Origin: Gemmatimonadota bacterium
GTDB taxonomy: Bacteria; Gemmatimonadota; Gemmatimonadetes; Longimicrobiales; Gaopeijiaceae
NCBI GenBank assembly: GCA_040882465.1
Contig: JBBEBG010000026.1
Location: 131,974 to 195,973, forward strand
Length of the DNA: 64,000 bases
Direction of reading: 5' to 3'
Shown: positions 1 through 9,198 of the stretch, piece after piece
Layout: the number at the start of each line of letters is the position of its first letter
Numbering within the stretch: the stretch's first letter is position 1
The notes under the pieces: model-generated
Told to the model about the DNA's origin: nothing
What the model saw: only the letters and a program-made list of their open reading frames with translations
Database searches by the model: none
Translations under genes and position numbers: made by a program

Positions 1-2
1 GC

Positions 3-923
3 CCCGGCGGCGTCCTGGTTTATTCCACCTGCACCTTCGCTCCGGAGGAAAACGAGGCGGTCGTGAGCCGGGTCCTCTCGGACACGCCCCTCGAGGTCGA
101 GCCCATCCCCCTGCAAGCACCCCATTCGCCCGGACTCGCAGACTGGGAGGGAACGAGCTTCGATCCGTCCCTCGCGAGGGCGTGGCGCGTTTACCCACAC
201 CAGATGAACTCGGGAGGCCTCTTCATGGTTCGCCTCCGCAAGCCCACGGGTGCGAACGAGCCAGACGCCGGGTGGTCACCGGTTCCAGAGGCCTTTCCCG
301 GGGAGGACACGGCCGCCGCTCATCTCAGGATCACAACAGCACAAATCGAATTAGAAGAGTGGTTCGATATGCCGCACGACCTCCTCGCGTCGCTCGACTG
401 GATGGTGCGGGGCAAGAATGTTTGGGCGCACACGGCCGAGCGCTGGCCCGTCGCCGCCTGGGGCCGTGACCCCGCCGCGACGCGCTGGCGGGTCGTCTCC
501 CTCGGGATTCGCGCCCTCAAGCAACGCCGCGAAGGGATGGAGACACCCTCGAACCACTTCCTCGCGCGTTGGGGGAAGGAGCTGGGTGGAGACCGCCAGG
601 TCGAACTGACCCGGGACCAGCTTCGGACCTTGTTGTTGGACCTGCATATTCCCTCGGCGGAACTCCCGGTCGGTCCGGTCGCGCTTCTGTGGGAGGGAAT
701 GGTCCTGGGAAGAGGGATGGTCGGTGTCGGGGGACTACGGCACGAGATCCCCGGCGCGTCCGCGGCAAGGCTTTCGACCCTTCTCGGGGTCCGGACGGAA
801 GGCGACGAGGGGGGAGACGGCCCTCTCGTCGGAGGCGACTTGGACTCGAAGGTCCGGACCCCAATCAGCCCCCATGGTTCGGGTCACGTAGGGGCAGACC
901 CTGCGACCGGCGGGACAGAATAG
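3..923 (+). CDS. RsmF/NOL1-NOP2-Sun family 16S rRNA (cytosine-C5) methyltransferase, C-terminal part
   Basis: The 5' end lies outside the window; the frame is open from base 3. The first residues carry the STCT signature of the NOL1/NOP2/Sun family, with the conserved Cys codon at 30-32, followed by the APEENE string usual after it. In this family that Cys releases the m5C product, using SAM as methyl donor. The roughly 200 residues after the Rossmann core match the style of the RsmF C-terminal extension (an RNA-binding region), which is why RsmF fits better than RsmB. Ends at a TAG. The family call is firm; the exact target base cannot be told from this fragment. Confidence 0.8.
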   Translation, partial: PGGVLVYSTCTFAPEENEAVVSRVLSDTPLEVEPIPLQAPHSPGLADWEGTSFDPSLARAWRVYPHQMNSGGLFMVRLRKPTGANEPDAGWSPVPEAFPGEDTAAAHLRITTAQIELEEWFDMPHDLLASLDWMVRGKNVWAHTAERWPVAAWGRDPAATRWRVVSLGIRALKQRREGMETPSNHFLARWGKELGGDRQVELTRDQLRTLLLDLHIPSAELPVGPVALLWEGMVLGRGMVGVGGLRHEIPGASAARLSTLLGVRTEGDEGGDGPLVGGDLDSKVRTPISPHGSGHVGADPATGGTE

Positions 924-944
924 AAACCGTACTGCTGTTCTATA

Positions 945-2498
945 TCAAAAGGGAGGGGTTGTCGGGGGCGGAACTCGAGGATTCACGAGACGTTCATAGG
1001 CGTAGGCGAGCCCGATGAGCCTCCCTTCGTCGAATGGACGCCCGAGGAGCTCGATCCCGACGGGAAGCCCCGAGGCTGTGAGCGCCGCAGGTGCGACGAG
1101 CGCCGGGAGCCCGGTCGCCGCGCTCAGCTGACAATTGATCCCCCCCTGGGATTCGCCCACAGGAGCGGGCTCGCGCCTCGCGCTCGGATAGGCAATCGCG
1201 TCGAGCCCCTGGTCGTCCAGGAAGGCGATCACCACTTCCCGCACCCGGTCTCGGCGGCCGAGTGCCCTCCGATATCCGTCCGAATCCGGCCCCTCGGTCG
1301 CGCTGCTCGTCCGCAGGACTCCCTCGACGGCGGGATCGTGAAGCCCGCCCGCGATGATCTCTTCGAGCGAACCAACCGGGGCTCCCGGAATCGCCGAGAG
1401 ATAGGCGCGGAGGTCTTCCCGAAACTCCTGGGTGATCACGCTCGTCCCAGCCAGCAACGTGTCGAGTCCGGGGATGACAACTTCGACGATCTCCGCCCCC
1501 CCTTCCTCCATTCGGGCGAGCGCGGAACGCACGACCGCGCTGACTTCGGCTTCCGCCTCCCCGGCACCGAAGTAGCTCCCAAGCACACCGATCCTGGCTC
1601 CTCTCAAGGCATCGGCCCGAAGGGCGTCCTGGAAACCTTCCACGAGAGAGGGGCGGGGGACCATGGTGGCCGGATCGTTCGGATCTGGACCCGCGATCGC
1701 CGCGAGCCCGATCGCGAGATCCTCGACCGTCCGGGCGAGCGGACCCGGTGTATCCTGGGTGTGGGAGAGGGGAACGAGCCCTTGGACACTGGCCAACCCC
1801 TTGGTCGGGCGGATCCCGAAGAGCCCGTTGAAGGCGGCGGGCACGCGGATCGAGCCGCAGGTGTCGGTTCCGTATCCGATCGCCGCAAAACTCGCGGAGA
1901 CCGCGGCCCCGGTGCCCCCGCTCGACCCGCCCGGATTTCGGGAGGGGTCATAGGGATTGCGGGTTTGGCCGCCAAGCGAGCTGATGCTGGTGTAGCCGAA
2001 GGCGAACTCGTGCAGGTTGGTCTTCCCCAGGATGACCGCGCCGGCTTCCCGCAGCATCCGCACCACCGTCGCGTCCTCGGGAGGCACCATTCCCTCCAGC
2101 GAGACGGAACCTGCGGTCGTCGGCTGGTCCGCGGTTCCGAAGTTGTCCTTGAGGACGATCGGAATTCCATGGAGGGGGCCCCGCGGCCCTGACTCCGCGC
2201 GCTCGCCGTCGAGCGCCTCCGCTTCCTCACGGGCTCGCGGATTGAGGGAAATCAGGGCCCTCAGCTCGGGGCCGGCTCGATCGTAGGCCTCGACCCGCGC
2301 AAGATAGGCGTCCACCAGTGCCACCGCCGTCGTTCGCCCTTCCTCCATCGCCTCCTGAAGTTCCGTGATGCTCGTCTCATAGACCTGGACCGGGCCTTCG
2401 GGGCCCCGCGGGCCACATCCCACGAGGACCGCCGCGAGAACGACCGCCGTCGCGGCGCGGGGAGGTCGGTCGGCGCGAGGAGGCATCGGCTTGGTCAT
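945..2498 (-). CDS. Amidase-signature family hydrolase, predicted lipoprotein
   Basis: 517 residues with the amidase-signature catalytic triad: Lys about 117 (VLKDNF), cis-Ser about 192 in the Gly/Ser-rich GGSSGGTG loop, and nucleophile Ser about 216 (CGSIRVPA). The N-terminus has a hydrophobic stretch ending in LVGC (Cys28), a lipobox, so the enzyme is probably lipid-anchored outside the cytoplasm. GatA of the tRNA amidotransferase is cytoplasmic, so this is more likely a catabolic amide hydrolase; substrate unknown. It lies 82 bases downstream of the deoxyhypusine-synthase homologue on the same strand and may be co-transcribed. A second exported amidase lies at 18707-20386. Confidence 0.85.
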   Translation of the reverse strand: MTKPMPPRADRPPRAATAVVLAAVLVGCGPRGPEGPVQVYETSITELQEAMEEGRTTAVALVDAYLARVEAYDRAGPELRALISLNPRAREEAEALDGERAESGPRGPLHGIPIVLKDNFGTADQPTTAGSVSLEGMVPPEDATVVRMLREAGAVILGKTNLHEFAFGYTSISSLGGQTRNPYDPSRNPGGSSGGTGAAVSASFAAIGYGTDTCGSIRVPAAFNGLFGIRPTKGLASVQGLVPLSHTQDTPGPLARTVEDLAIGLAAIAGPDPNDPATMVPRPSLVEGFQDALRADALRGARIGVLGSYFGAGEAEAEVSAVVRSALARMEEGGAEIVEVVIPGLDTLLAGTSVITQEFREDLRAYLSAIPGAPVGSLEEIIAGGLHDPAVEGVLRTSSATEGPDSDGYRRALGRRDRVREVVIAFLDDQGLDAIAYPSARREPAPVGESQGGINCQLSAATGLPALVAPAALTASGLPVGIELLGRPFDEGRLIGLAYAYERLVNPRVPPPTTPPF

Positions 2499-2580
2499 CC
2501 GTTCTCCAGTGCGCGCGGGAACCGAGACGACTGCGCGAAGTCGGAGTAAAGGAAGGGGGACGCTCCGCGTCCGCGCCCCC

Positions 2581-3558
2581 TCAATCTCCCAGGAGGTACC
2601 CGAAGATCAGGGGCGCGACGATCGTGGCATCCGACTTGATCAGGAACTTCGGGGTGTCGGGCGCGAGTTTCCCCCAGGTGATCTTCTCGTTGGGAACGGC
2701 CCCCGAATACCCACCGTACGAAACCTCCGCGTCCGAGATCTGGCAAAAGTACCCCCAGAAGGGTGTTTCCCGCCTCATATCCTGAATGATGGACGGCACC
2801 GCGCAGATCGCGAAGTCTCCGGCGATCCCACCCCCGATCTGGAAAAATCCGACCGAGGGAAGCCCCTCCGCCAACCCATTGTTCGCGAGGTACCACTCGA
2901 TGAGCGCCGCGAACTGTTCGGTCCCCGTCTTTACGCACTGATGGTGAGGAACCTTCCCGACCAGGACGTTGGCGGCGAACATGTTCCCCGTCGTCGAGTC
3001 CTCCCACCCGGGGGAGTACACCGGCACACCCTTCTCCATCGCGGCGAGGAGCCAGGAATTTTGGGGGTCTCCCTGGTAGTGCTCGTCGAGTTCGCCGGAG
3101 GCCAGGATGTCGAATAGGTACTCGGAGGGAAAGGTGCGCGTCCCTTCCCGGCACGCCGAGCTCCAGCGGTCGAGCAGGCGGGATTCGATGTGGCGCATGA
3201 TGTCTTCGGGGATACAGGTGTCGGTGACCCGATTCATCCCCCGCTCGTACAGTGCCTGCTCGTCGCTCGCGGAGAGCGCGCGCCAGTCGGGAACGAGCTC
3301 GTATTCGTCGTGACCGAGGAGGTTGAAGACGTCCTCCTCGAGGTTCGCGCCGGTGCACGAGATCGCGTGGACCTTGTTTTCCCGGATCATTCGAGAGAGG
3401 CTGATCCCCAGCTCTCCGGTGGACATCGCCCCGGCGAGCGACACGAGCATCTTTCCTCCCTTCGCGAGATGGGCCTCGTAGGCCCGTGCGGCTTCGACCG
3501 TTTCGCGGGCGTTGAAGTGGAGGTAGTGCTTGTCCATGAATACGCGGATCGCACCCAT
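2581..3558 (-). CDS. Deoxyhypusine synthase family protein
   Basis: 325 residues that align by eye with eukaryotic/archaeal deoxyhypusine synthase. The NAD-binding core is recognisable (SLAGAMSTGELG, residues 40-51; SCTGANLEEDVFN, 67-79; GGGIAGDFA, 242-250), and the catalytic Lys is retained at residue 297 in NEKITWGKL, matching the SWGK motif of human DHS. The family moves the aminobutyl group of spermidine to a Lys of eIF5A. Bacteria lack classical eIF5A, so bacterial members are thought to act in polyamine metabolism (homospermidine-synthase-like) or on another substrate. No eIF5A-like or polyamine gene is visible nearby. The family call is strong; the substrate is unknown. Confidence 0.88.
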   Translation of the reverse strand: MGAIRVFMDKHYLHFNARETVEAARAYEAHLAKGGKMLVSLAGAMSTGELGISLSRMIRENKVHAISCTGANLEEDVFNLLGHDEYELVPDWRALSASDEQALYERGMNRVTDTCIPEDIMRHIESRLLDRWSSACREGTRTFPSEYLFDILASGELDEHYQGDPQNSWLLAAMEKGVPVYSPGWEDSTTGNMFAANVLVGKVPHHQCVKTGTEQFAALIEWYLANNGLAEGLPSVGFFQIGGGIAGDFAICAVPSIIQDMRRETPFWGYFCQISDAEVSYGGYSGAVPNEKITWGKLAPDTPKFLIKSDATIVAPLIFGYLLGD

Positions 3559-3789
3559 TTAGCGGAACCCCCGGAGGGCGGGCGCGCGGAGCGGGGGCGG
3601 GGCGGGAGAAAAACGAAACGACACGGAAAGTGGTCCTCCGGTTCGGTCGGGGATGCGGGAGGCAAGGTGGTCCGCCTTCCAGGGTCCTCATTATTTCACA
3701 GGCCTCCGTTCCTCACAAGCGCGTCACGGGAGACGCCGCGCCCCGGGGGACTCTCATGACGATGTCGAGCGCGGGAGAGTGAGCGTCTG

Positions 3790-5301
3790 ATGCGGCCCAT
3801 CCCTAAGAGTGGCGGCCTCCAGGAAGAACCGCCGGTCGGTCTCCTCCTCCTCCAGGCCTCGTCCGCGCTCGTGGGTCCCCCGGGCGATCGGGCGCGGAGC
3901 CTTCCTCCCGGCGCCCTGCGCCCGGTGTGCGGCGGGGGCCTCACCGCCCTCCTGGCCGGCTCGGAAGGCCTACACGGGCTTTTCCAGGAGTCGCGGAAGC
4001 TCGCGGGACGCCTCGAGCTCTTCACCGAAGAGGGACCGATCTCCCGCGAAGCCGGGATGAGGGCCGGATCGGGCACGTGGCATCGAACGATCCACCTTCC
4101 CTCGGGCGGCTCGCTGGAGGAACGGGGCCTCTTAGCTGACAACCATCCCGCCGCCGTGGTTCAGTGGACCTTGCGCTCCGGGCCCGCCGGAAGGAGGGGT
4201 GCGCCGGGCAATAGGCGGATACTGGATCTGCGCCTCCATCTCCCGTTGCCTCACGCGCCCCTGGAGCTTCGCCTTCTCCTCGCGGAGGGCGCCCCCGTGG
4301 CCGTTCTCCTCCTCCCCGGCAGTTCGGAACCGATGGCGGCCGCGCGCGCTCTCGCGCCACTGTCGGAGCGCGAACGCCAGCGGGTGGGCCGCGGTGAGCA
4401 GGGTGGCATCGAACTCAGGTTGGGGCTCGACGGGTCCGGTCCGACGCGGCCGCTCGCTGACGCCCTTCTGGCCATCGAAGAGGCCTCTCTCGGGTTGGGA
4501 CCTATGGGGCGCCCCACGGGTCCCTTTCTCGCGGGCGTCGCCGACGGGCTCCCGACCTTTTTGTCCGGAGTGCCCCTTGCGGAGTTGTGCGTCGCGGCAT
4601 TGGCAGCCGGGCGCTTCGGTCTCGCCCGGGGAGTCCTGGACGCGCTCGTCTCGGCCGCACACCCGCAGAGAACGGACCTCGACCGGCTGGCGAGCCGATG
4701 GGTGGAATGGACCGGGCGCCCGGCGCCGTCGGCGTTCGCCTCCGCGAAGGAAGGCTCGCCCTTTGGCCCCGCACCCGCCAACCCCCGGCACCATCTCCCG
4801 GTGCTGGGCGGAGGGAGACCGGGCGGCGCGGAGGAGTGGCTCGCGCTTTCGGCACCCCTCCCCCCTCCCGAGAGCTTCGGGAGTCCCGACCTTCCGGCCT
4901 TTGCGCTGAGCCGCACTGTGCATGCCGCCCGGCTGATTCGGTCCTGGGTCGAGGGGGCCCTCGGAGCTCGTCCAGACGCCTCGGTGGGACGCCTCAGGCT
5001 CGCTCCCCGGATTCGCCCGACCTGGAGCTCCCTGGGGATGACGGGGATGCGGATGGGGGACGTCTCCATCGCCCTCGAATGTCGGCGGGAGCCGAGGAAA
5101 ATTACCTTCGTCCTCCGTCAGGAAGGGGGGCGGATCCCGATCCAGCTCGTTTTCGAGCCACATCTCCCGCTCGCGCGCGTGTCGGAGGTCAGGATCGCCG
5201 ACGCGGTCGCCGAGGTCGGGCTCGTCCCGGAGGGCGCGGGTGTGCGGCTTAGCTGTCAGTTCCCTCTCGATCCAGAGCGGAGAGTGACGATTGTCGGATG
5301 A
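3790..5301 (+). CDS. Uncharacterised protein, possibly a diverged glycoside-hydrolase (alpha/alpha barrel) relative
   Basis: 503 residues, not confidently recognised. The last ~110 residues (WVEGALGARPDASVGRLRLA onward, with a WSSLGMTGMRMGD string and repeated beta-like segments) resemble the C-terminal beta domain that follows the (alpha/alpha)6 barrel in glycogen-debranching or related glycosidases. The middle, which should hold the acid/base Glu residues, is rich in Ala, Gly and Pro with no clear catalytic motif. No signal peptide. Its stop overlaps the next gene by 11 bases, so it is translationally coupled to the NhaC-type antiporter. It may be a non-catalytic relative; this is inference from weak similarity. 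Confidence 0.4.
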   Translation: MRPIPKSGGLQEEPPVGLLLLQASSALVGPPGDRARSLPPGALRPVCGGGLTALLAGSEGLHGLFQESRKLAGRLELFTEEGPISREAGMRAGSGTWHRTIHLPSGGSLEERGLLADNHPAAVVQWTLRSGPAGRRGAPGNRRILDLRLHLPLPHAPLELRLLLAEGAPVAVLLLPGSSEPMAAARALAPLSERERQRVGRGEQGGIELRLGLDGSGPTRPLADALLAIEEASLGLGPMGRPTGPFLAGVADGLPTFLSGVPLAELCVAALAAGRFGLARGVLDALVSAAHPQRTDLDRLASRWVEWTGRPAPSAFASAKEGSPFGPAPANPRHHLPVLGGGRPGGAEEWLALSAPLPPPESFGSPDLPAFALSRTVHAARLIRSWVEGALGARPDASVGRLRLAPRIRPTWSSLGMTGMRMGDVSIALECRREPRKITFVLRQEGGRIPIQLVFEPHLPLARVSEVRIADAVAEVGLVPEGAGVRLSCQFPLDPERRVTIVG

Positions 5302-6895
5302 TCTCGGGACGACCGAAGCTACCCGGAGCGCGCCGGAACCCCCTCACCGCCCAGGGCGGCGGTGGGGCCCCGTCCTCGTCGCCGTCATGGCCGCGTTACT
5401 GGCATGGCTCCTCTCTCCCGAGCTCTCGCGGCCAGTGGCGGAAGGGGGACATTTCGGGCTGACGTCGCTCCTCCCCGCGCTCACCACGCTCGTCCTCGTC
5501 TTCCTCACGAGGGACGTTGTGAGCTCCCTCTTTCTCGGAATCGTCGTCGCGGGAATCGTCGTCTCCGACCTCGACATCGTGGACCGCTTCCTCCTTCCCT
5601 CGCTCGCGACGAATTCCTTCGCCGTCATCCTCCTCGTCTACCTCTGGGCGCTCGGTGGACTCATCGGCTTGTGGACCCGGACGGGGGGGGCGCGCGAGTT
5701 CGCGCGTTGGGCTTCCTCCCGGATGGTCCATGGTCCGCGCTCGGCGAAATTCTTCGCCTGGCTCATGGGGGTGGTATTTCACCAGGGAGGGACGATTTCG
5801 ACCGTCCTCGCGGGAACCACGGTCAAGGCGGTGACCGACGAACAGGGGGTTTCCCACGAGGAGCTGGCGTACATCGTGGACTCTACCGCTTCACCGGTTG
5901 CGACCGTCATCCCGCTGAACGCATGGCCCCTTTACGTGGCAGGGCTCGTGGTCGGGACGGTCCCCTACTTCGCGACGGAGCAGGACGCCCTCGCATTTTT
6001 TTTCCGCTCCGTCCCGCTGAACTTCTACGCGCTTTTCGCCGTGACCACGACGCTCCTCTTCGCGCTGGAGCTCCTTCCGTGGGAAGGGCGAAGGATGCGG
6101 GCCGCCCGGAAACGGGCCCGCACGACCGGTGCGCTCGACGGTCCCGGCTCCGCGCCGCTGGCCGCCGGAGAGCTCACGACCGTGAACGTCGCCAAGGGTT
6201 ATGATGCCGGCGTCGCGGATTTCGCGGTCCCTATTCTGGTCCTCATCGGAGTTGCGATGACGGGGGTCATCGGACCGCTCCTCTCGGCGATTCGCGCGGG
6301 CGACATGGGGATCTTCCTCGCGGGAATCGCCGTGCCGATCGCGCAGGCTTTTGGCCTCGCGGTCCTCGCCGCGATCGGTCTCGCGCTCGCAAAGGGGATG
6401 TCGCTGGGGGACGCGATCGGCGGCTTCGTGGAGGGGTGCAAAGGAGTGACGATCGGCGCCCTGATCCTCGCCCTCGCCGTGACCCTCGGGACCGTCTCCC
6501 GGGAGCTCGGAACGGGGAACTACATCGTGGAGACGGTCGCGGGAAGGGTGAACGCGGCACTCCTCCCGGCCCTCTTCATGTTCGTGTGCATGGCGGTGTC
6601 CTTTTCCATCGGAACGTCATGGGGGACGTACGCGGTCGTCTTCCCGCTCGCGATGCCGCTCGCATACGCGGTGCACCCCGATCCCTTTTACCTGTCGGTG
6701 ACCTTCGGAGCGGTGTTGGGAGGGGCGGTTTTCGGGGACCAATGTTCTCCGATCTCGGACACGACGATCCTGTCGAGCCTCGCCTGCGGATGCGACGTGA
6801 TGGATCACGTCACCACCCAACTTCCCCTCGCACTCGCATGTGCGGCGGCCGGGGCCGGGCTGACGACTCTCTTCGCGGTGGTAGCGTTGGGGTAA
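5291..6895 (+). CDS. NhaC-type Na+/H+ antiporter family membrane protein
   Basis: 534 residues with about 11-12 hydrophobic segments. It carries the two signature discontinuous-helix motifs of the NhaC/MleN family: an SPATVIPLNAWP-like string near residue 200 and GDQCSPISDTTILSS near residue 480. The family exchanges Na+ for H+ (or, in MleN-like members, malate and Na+ for lactate and H+) across the inner membrane. The chosen start is TTG inside the upstream gene (11-base overlap); a soluble Arg/Pro-rich tail precedes the first membrane span. Specificity among H+, lactate or amino-acid cations cannot be told. Confidence 0.85.
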   Translation: MSDDLGTTEATRSAPEPPHRPGRRWGPVLVAVMAALLAWLLSPELSRPVAEGGHFGLTSLLPALTTLVLVFLTRDVVSSLFLGIVVAGIVVSDLDIVDRFLLPSLATNSFAVILLVYLWALGGLIGLWTRTGGAREFARWASSRMVHGPRSAKFFAWLMGVVFHQGGTISTVLAGTTVKAVTDEQGVSHEELAYIVDSTASPVATVIPLNAWPLYVAGLVVGTVPYFATEQDALAFFFRSVPLNFYALFAVTTTLLFALELLPWEGRRMRAARKRARTTGALDGPGSAPLAAGELTTVNVAKGYDAGVADFAVPILVLIGVAMTGVIGPLLSAIRAGDMGIFLAGIAVPIAQAFGLAVLAAIGLALAKGMSLGDAIGGFVEGCKGVTIGALILALAVTLGTVSRELGTGNYIVETVAGRVNAALLPALFMFVCMAVSFSIGTSWGTYAVVFPLAMPLAYAVHPDPFYLSVTFGAVLGGAVFGDQCSPISDTTILSSLACGCDVMDHVTTQLPLALACAAAGAGLTTLFAVVALG

Positions 6896-6900
6896 GGCGG

Positions 6901-7146
6901 TTACTTCTTCGAGCGCTTTTTGGCCTTCCGGTACCTCTTGGCGGCTTCCTCGGCCGTTGCGGCGTCGAGGAACTTGTGCTCGACAAGTAGCTCCAGGAGG
7001 CGTTCCCCCCGGTCGGGGACCGGGGTCTTGCTGATCACGCGAGCGAAGGCGATACGGTCCTTTTCTTTGATGTCGTCCAGGATCCTGATCGGAACTCCAT
7101 AACGGAGCAGGATCCGTTTGGCGTCGACCGCCACCGAATCGCTCAA
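6901..7146 (-). CDS. Small basic protein of unknown function
   Basis: 81 residues, unrecognised. The frame is open to 7218, but an AAGGAGG site five bases before a TTG at 7146 decides the start. The N-terminal half is mixed alpha/beta (SDSVAVDAKRILLRYGVPIR); the C-terminus is a highly basic tail (KRYRKAKKRSKK) that could contact nucleic acid. The motif VISKTPVPDRGERLLELLVEHKFLD looks like a small helical repeat. It is convergent with the antiporter gene, 5 bases apart. No function is proposed. Confidence 0.5.
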   Translation of the reverse strand: MSDSVAVDAKRILLRYGVPIRILDDIKEKDRIAFARVISKTPVPDRGERLLELLVEHKFLDAATAEEAAKRYRKAKKRSKK

Positions 7147-7282
7147 GTTGGCCTCCTTCACCCAGGGAAACCTCACCTCCGAAGGCTCCAATCTAAAACT
7201 CCGGAGGGCCGGACCCAAACATTTGCTTCCGGCTCTCCTGTCCGACGGGACGCATGTCGCGTGTCCGATCCCGCCCGGGGGG

Positions 7283-7942
7283 TCAACCGCCCAGCGGGAT
7301 CGCGAGCATGAGGAAGAGGTCCGTTTGGAGGTCGCTTTCCTCAGCGCCCTCGGGTCCTTCGCCCGGCTCGAAGCGGGAGAGATACGCGGAGAGCTCGAGC
7401 TGGGGCTCCAGGCCGAGCAGATCGAATTCGAGGCCGACGCCCAACTGACCGGCGAAACGTGTCTGGTCCTCCAGGACCGAGCTCCAATCCCCGTCGTCGG
7501 TGAGCTGGCCCGGGTCGAAGTCGTAGCGCTTCACTCCGGCGCCCACGAGAAGGTTGGGGCGGAAAAACAGGATCCGGGGGAGAGGGTGAAGCACCAACCC
7601 CACGGTGGCGGTCAGGAGTGTGCTCCTCGCATCGCAGCTTTCACATCCGACGCCGCTGATGGGAACGTCGGATGCCGTGGCATAGTTGACTTGGGCCCTC
7701 AGGCTACCGAGCTCCAGCGCGAGTCCCAGCCCCACCGTGGAGGACTTTTTTCCCGCCTCGAAGAGGTTTTCCCCGCCATCGGTAACCTCCGTGAGGTCGG
7801 TGAGCGGCGTATACAGTCCGACCTGGGGAAGGAGTCGCAGCCCTCCCTGCCCCGCGGCGATTTGTGGGAGGGCAAGAAGCGCAACGAGTGACAGAGCGAC
7901 CCGAGGGCCAGCCTGTCGAAGGATTCGTGCTCCGAATTGCAT
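7283..7942 (-). CDS. Predicted outer-membrane beta-barrel protein
   Basis: 219 residues from the ATG at 7942. The N-terminus is a clear Sec signal peptide (basic RILRQAGPR, then a run of Ala/Leu/Val, then a cleavage region ending IAAGQ). The mature part has alternating hydrophobic/polar strands, Gly-rich turns and two Cys (GCESC), like small 8-stranded barrels (OmpW/OmpX or porin-family types). The frame continues upstream to 8077, but the signal peptide fixes the start. Function unknown. It is divergent from the DtxR-type regulator, with about 150 bases between them. Confidence 0.6.
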   Translation of the reverse strand: MQFGARILRQAGPRVALSLVALLALPQIAAGQGGLRLLPQVGLYTPLTDLTEVTDGGENLFEAGKKSSTVGLGLALELGSLRAQVNYATASDVPISGVGCESCDARSTLLTATVGLVLHPLPRILFFRPNLLVGAGVKRYDFDPGQLTDDGDWSSVLEDQTRFAGQLGVGLEFDLLGLEPQLELSAYLSRFEPGEGPEGAEESDLQTDLFLMLAIPLGG

Positions 7943-8094
7943 GGAATGGCTCCGGTTCCAGGGGGAAAGGATCCCGCTCGCGCGGATTGCGGTCCAGGGC
8001 AAGAATGGCAAGAAAGATGCCGGTCGGCTCGCCTCCCCATTCCCCGCGCGGTAAATTGACTGCCCGTTTCGCGCCACTTCCGGGACGACAACGC

Positions 8095-8781
8095 ATGGCC
8101 GAAGATGAAGGCCCCAGCCTTTCGCGCTCCGTCGAAGACTACCTCAAGGCGATTTATGCCCTTTCCGAGAGTGGAGCCGCCGCCTCCACGAGCGAGATCG
8201 CGGCGGCCCTGGAAGTACAGCCCGCCTCCGTGAGCGGGATGATCAAGAGGCTCGCGGAATTCGGATACGTCGAACATGCCCCCTACCGGGGGGTCCATCT
8301 GACCCCCGAAGGGAGCCGCGAAGCGCTTCGGATCATCCGCAGGCATCGGATTCTCGAGACTTATCTGAGCCAGCGCCTCGGATTTTCTTGGGACGACGTC
8401 CACCAGGAAGCCGAGCGCCTCGAACACGCGGCCTCGGACGCGCTGATCGAGCGCATGGCGGCCGCGCTCGAGCACCCCCGCCACGATCCGCACGGTGCGC
8501 CGATCCCCACGCCGAGCGGGGATGTGGAGGCGACGGACCACCCGAACCTCGCCGACGTGGCAGTCGGGAGTCGTGTCCAGATTCGGGCCGTTCAGGACGA
8601 GGACTCGGACCGCCTCCGGTACCTGGAGGCCCGCGGCCTCCTTCCCGGAGTCCTCCTCTCCATTGACGCGCGCGCACCCTTCAACGGACCTATTACGGTC
8701 CGCGTCGGTGGTCGACGCGGGACGCTCCAGACGATCGGGCACGATCTCGCCCGCCGAATCCGGGTCGCCGTCGCCGAATAG
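8095..8781 (+). CDS. DtxR/MntR family metal-dependent transcriptional regulator
   Basis: 228 residues from the ATG at 8095. It begins with the DtxR winged helix-turn-helix (SVEDYLKAIYALSE, then SVSGMIKRLAEFGYV in the recognition region), followed by the dimerisation/metal domain (HRILETYLSQRLGF, with several His/Glu candidates such as HQEAERLEHAASD) and a C-terminal FeoA/SH3-like domain from about residue 150. That three-domain length matches IdeR/MntR members. The family represses iron or manganese uptake when its metal is bound. No metal transporter is adjacent. The divergent barrel gene is a possible target. Confidence 0.88.
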   Translation: MAEDEGPSLSRSVEDYLKAIYALSESGAAASTSEIAAALEVQPASVSGMIKRLAEFGYVEHAPYRGVHLTPEGSREALRIIRRHRILETYLSQRLGFSWDDVHQEAERLEHAASDALIERMAAALEHPRHDPHGAPIPTPSGDVEATDHPNLADVAVGSRVQIRAVQDEDSDRLRYLEARGLLPGVLLSIDARAPFNGPITVRVGGRRGTLQTIGHDLARRIRVAVAE

Positions 8782-8843
8782 GCGCCCGCGGCCTGCGCCG
8801 GGCCCGTTCCGGCCCGTCCGTACCGTCTGGGTCGTCCCGCGAC

Positions 8844-8879
8844 AAAAAAGGGACCCGGCGAGTTCCCCCGCCGGGCCCC
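8844..8879 (-). terminator. Intrinsic terminator of the small ORF at 8911-9075
   Basis: Read on the minus strand, an 11-bp GC-rich stem with one G-T pair (arms 8869-8879 and 8850-8860) and an 8-base loop is followed directly by six T residues (8849-8844). It starts about 30 bases after the stop of the 54-residue ORF. No T tract follows on the plus strand, so it does not serve the DtxR gene equally well. Confidence 0.8.
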
Positions 8880-8910
8880 GATCGCTCCATCGAGCGTCAC
8901 CGATCGGGCG

Positions 8911-9075
8911 TTAGCGCCGTGCCGCGCCCAGTCTCTCCGCTATCGCGCCGGAACGCGGCGCACTCCGGACCGAGACCAACTCGATTCGCCGAGTCACCCG
9001 AGGCGCCCGAGTCGAAAGCTCTGGGTAGGTATATTCATGCCGGTTCTGGAATCTCCGGCTGGTATGTCTGAGCAT
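8911..9075 (-). CDS. Small Arg-rich ORF (54 residues) with strong ribosome site and own terminator
   Basis: Begins at the ATG at 9075, with a GAAGGAGA ribosome site five bases upstream, and ends at the TAA at 8911-8913. The product starts MLRHTSRRFQNRHEYTYPEL and has about a dozen Arg, few acidic residues and no membrane segment or Cys. A textbook intrinsic terminator follows, so this is a discrete transcription unit between two convergent/tandem neighbours. I do not recognise it. It may encode a small nucleic-acid-binding protein, or the transcript may act as an RNA. The string YTYPELSTRA happens to match the lasso leader spacing but no plausible core follows. Confidence 0.5.
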   Translation of the reverse strand: MLRHTSRRFQNRHEYTYPELSTRAPRVTRRIELVSVRSAPRSGAIAERLGAARR

Positions 9076-9198
9076 CGTGTCTCCTTCTCACAGTCCCCCT
9101 GGATCTCCCCTCACCTCACCCACGCCGGAGGACCCGGGCCCGGGTGATTCCCCTCACTCACATTCCCCTACGAGGGGGATGCTGTAGAGTTTCAAAGG

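Noticed and set aside
8911..9075. The small Arg-rich ORF as a second lasso precursor (it has YxxPxL spacing)
   Set aside because: No Gly-started core with Asp or Glu at position 7-9 follows, and it lies 20 kb from the lasso genes.
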